Shown here piece by piece: positions 5,619-5,633 of a stretch of 5,633 nucleotides of DNA. The notes under the pieces were generated by a model, which was given only the letters and a program-made list of their open reading frames with translations, had not been told where the DNA came from and ran no database searches. The first letter of the stretch is position 1. Each line of letters opens with the position of its first letter. Origin of the DNA: CAYFSC01 sp964345695 (GTDB taxonomy: Bacteria > Bacteroidota > Rhodothermia > Rhodothermales > Salinibacteraceae); contig CAYFSC010000194.1 of assembly GCA_964345695.1 (NCBI GenBank), positions 1 through 5,633 of the forward strand, in the 5' to 3' direction. Both the position numbers and the translations under genes were made by a program.

Positions 5619-5633
5619 CCCGCATGGAGTTTG

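Noticed and set aside
4999..5625. Longer version of the small exported protein starting at ATG 5625
   Set aside because: It would add 41 residues rich in Arg, Lys and Gly ahead of a good signal peptide and would read through the hairpin and G-rich tract. The ATG at 5502 is more plausible.

Overview
The window carries a single minus-strand gene cluster for a tripartite heavy-metal efflux pump, most likely Cu(I)/Ag(I), of the CusCBA (HME-RND) type. Reading along the minus strand, the order is: a small exported Cys/His-rich protein (5502 to 4999), a TolC/CusC-like outer-membrane channel (about 4885 to 3368), a 600-residue CusB-like membrane fusion protein (3323 to 1521), and a CusA-like RND transporter (from 1471, running off the window at base 1). 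Gaps are 44 bp (channel to fusion protein) and 49 bp (fusion protein to pump). About 113-161 bp separate the small protein from the channel, depending on the channel's start. The layout suggests one co-transcribed operon. No regulator, tRNA, rRNA, CRISPR array or transposase gene is visible, and no gene-free stretch exceeds 300 bases.

The DNA is GC-rich. The fusion-protein and pump starts lack a convincing Shine-Dalgarno sequence; the fusion protein's ATG directly follows six C residues. Together with the protein style, this is compatible with a high-GC member of Bacteroidota/Rhodothermota (Salinibacter- or Rhodothermus-like). That placement is an inference and is not proven by the window.

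How the parts work together: the RND protein is the proton-driven pump, the fusion protein bridges it to the outer-membrane channel, and metal leaves the periplasm through the channel. No separate CusF-like metallochaperone is present. Instead the fusion protein has an N-terminal heavy-metal-binding motif (MHP...CPVCGM). It also has a 70-residue Met/His-rich linker leading to a C-terminal cupredoxin domain (C548, C586-G-M-D-M590), which could be a built-in metal-delivery module. The leading small protein has a CxxxCxxxCxC cluster and several His residues and may be another periplasmic metal binder.

The most unusual feature is at bases 98-200, inside the pump gene. A composite, non-protein-like DNA element sits in frame in the cytoplasmic loop between TM4 and TM5. 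It contains an AT-rich heptamer tandem repeat (ATTGTCG/ATTTTCG), a second 7-bp-periodic tract that is partly its reverse complement, and a four-run G tract with the form of a G-quadruplex on the coding strand. The heptamer array has no stop codon in any of the six frames, so it can be carried inside a gene, and the pump frame stays open through the whole element.
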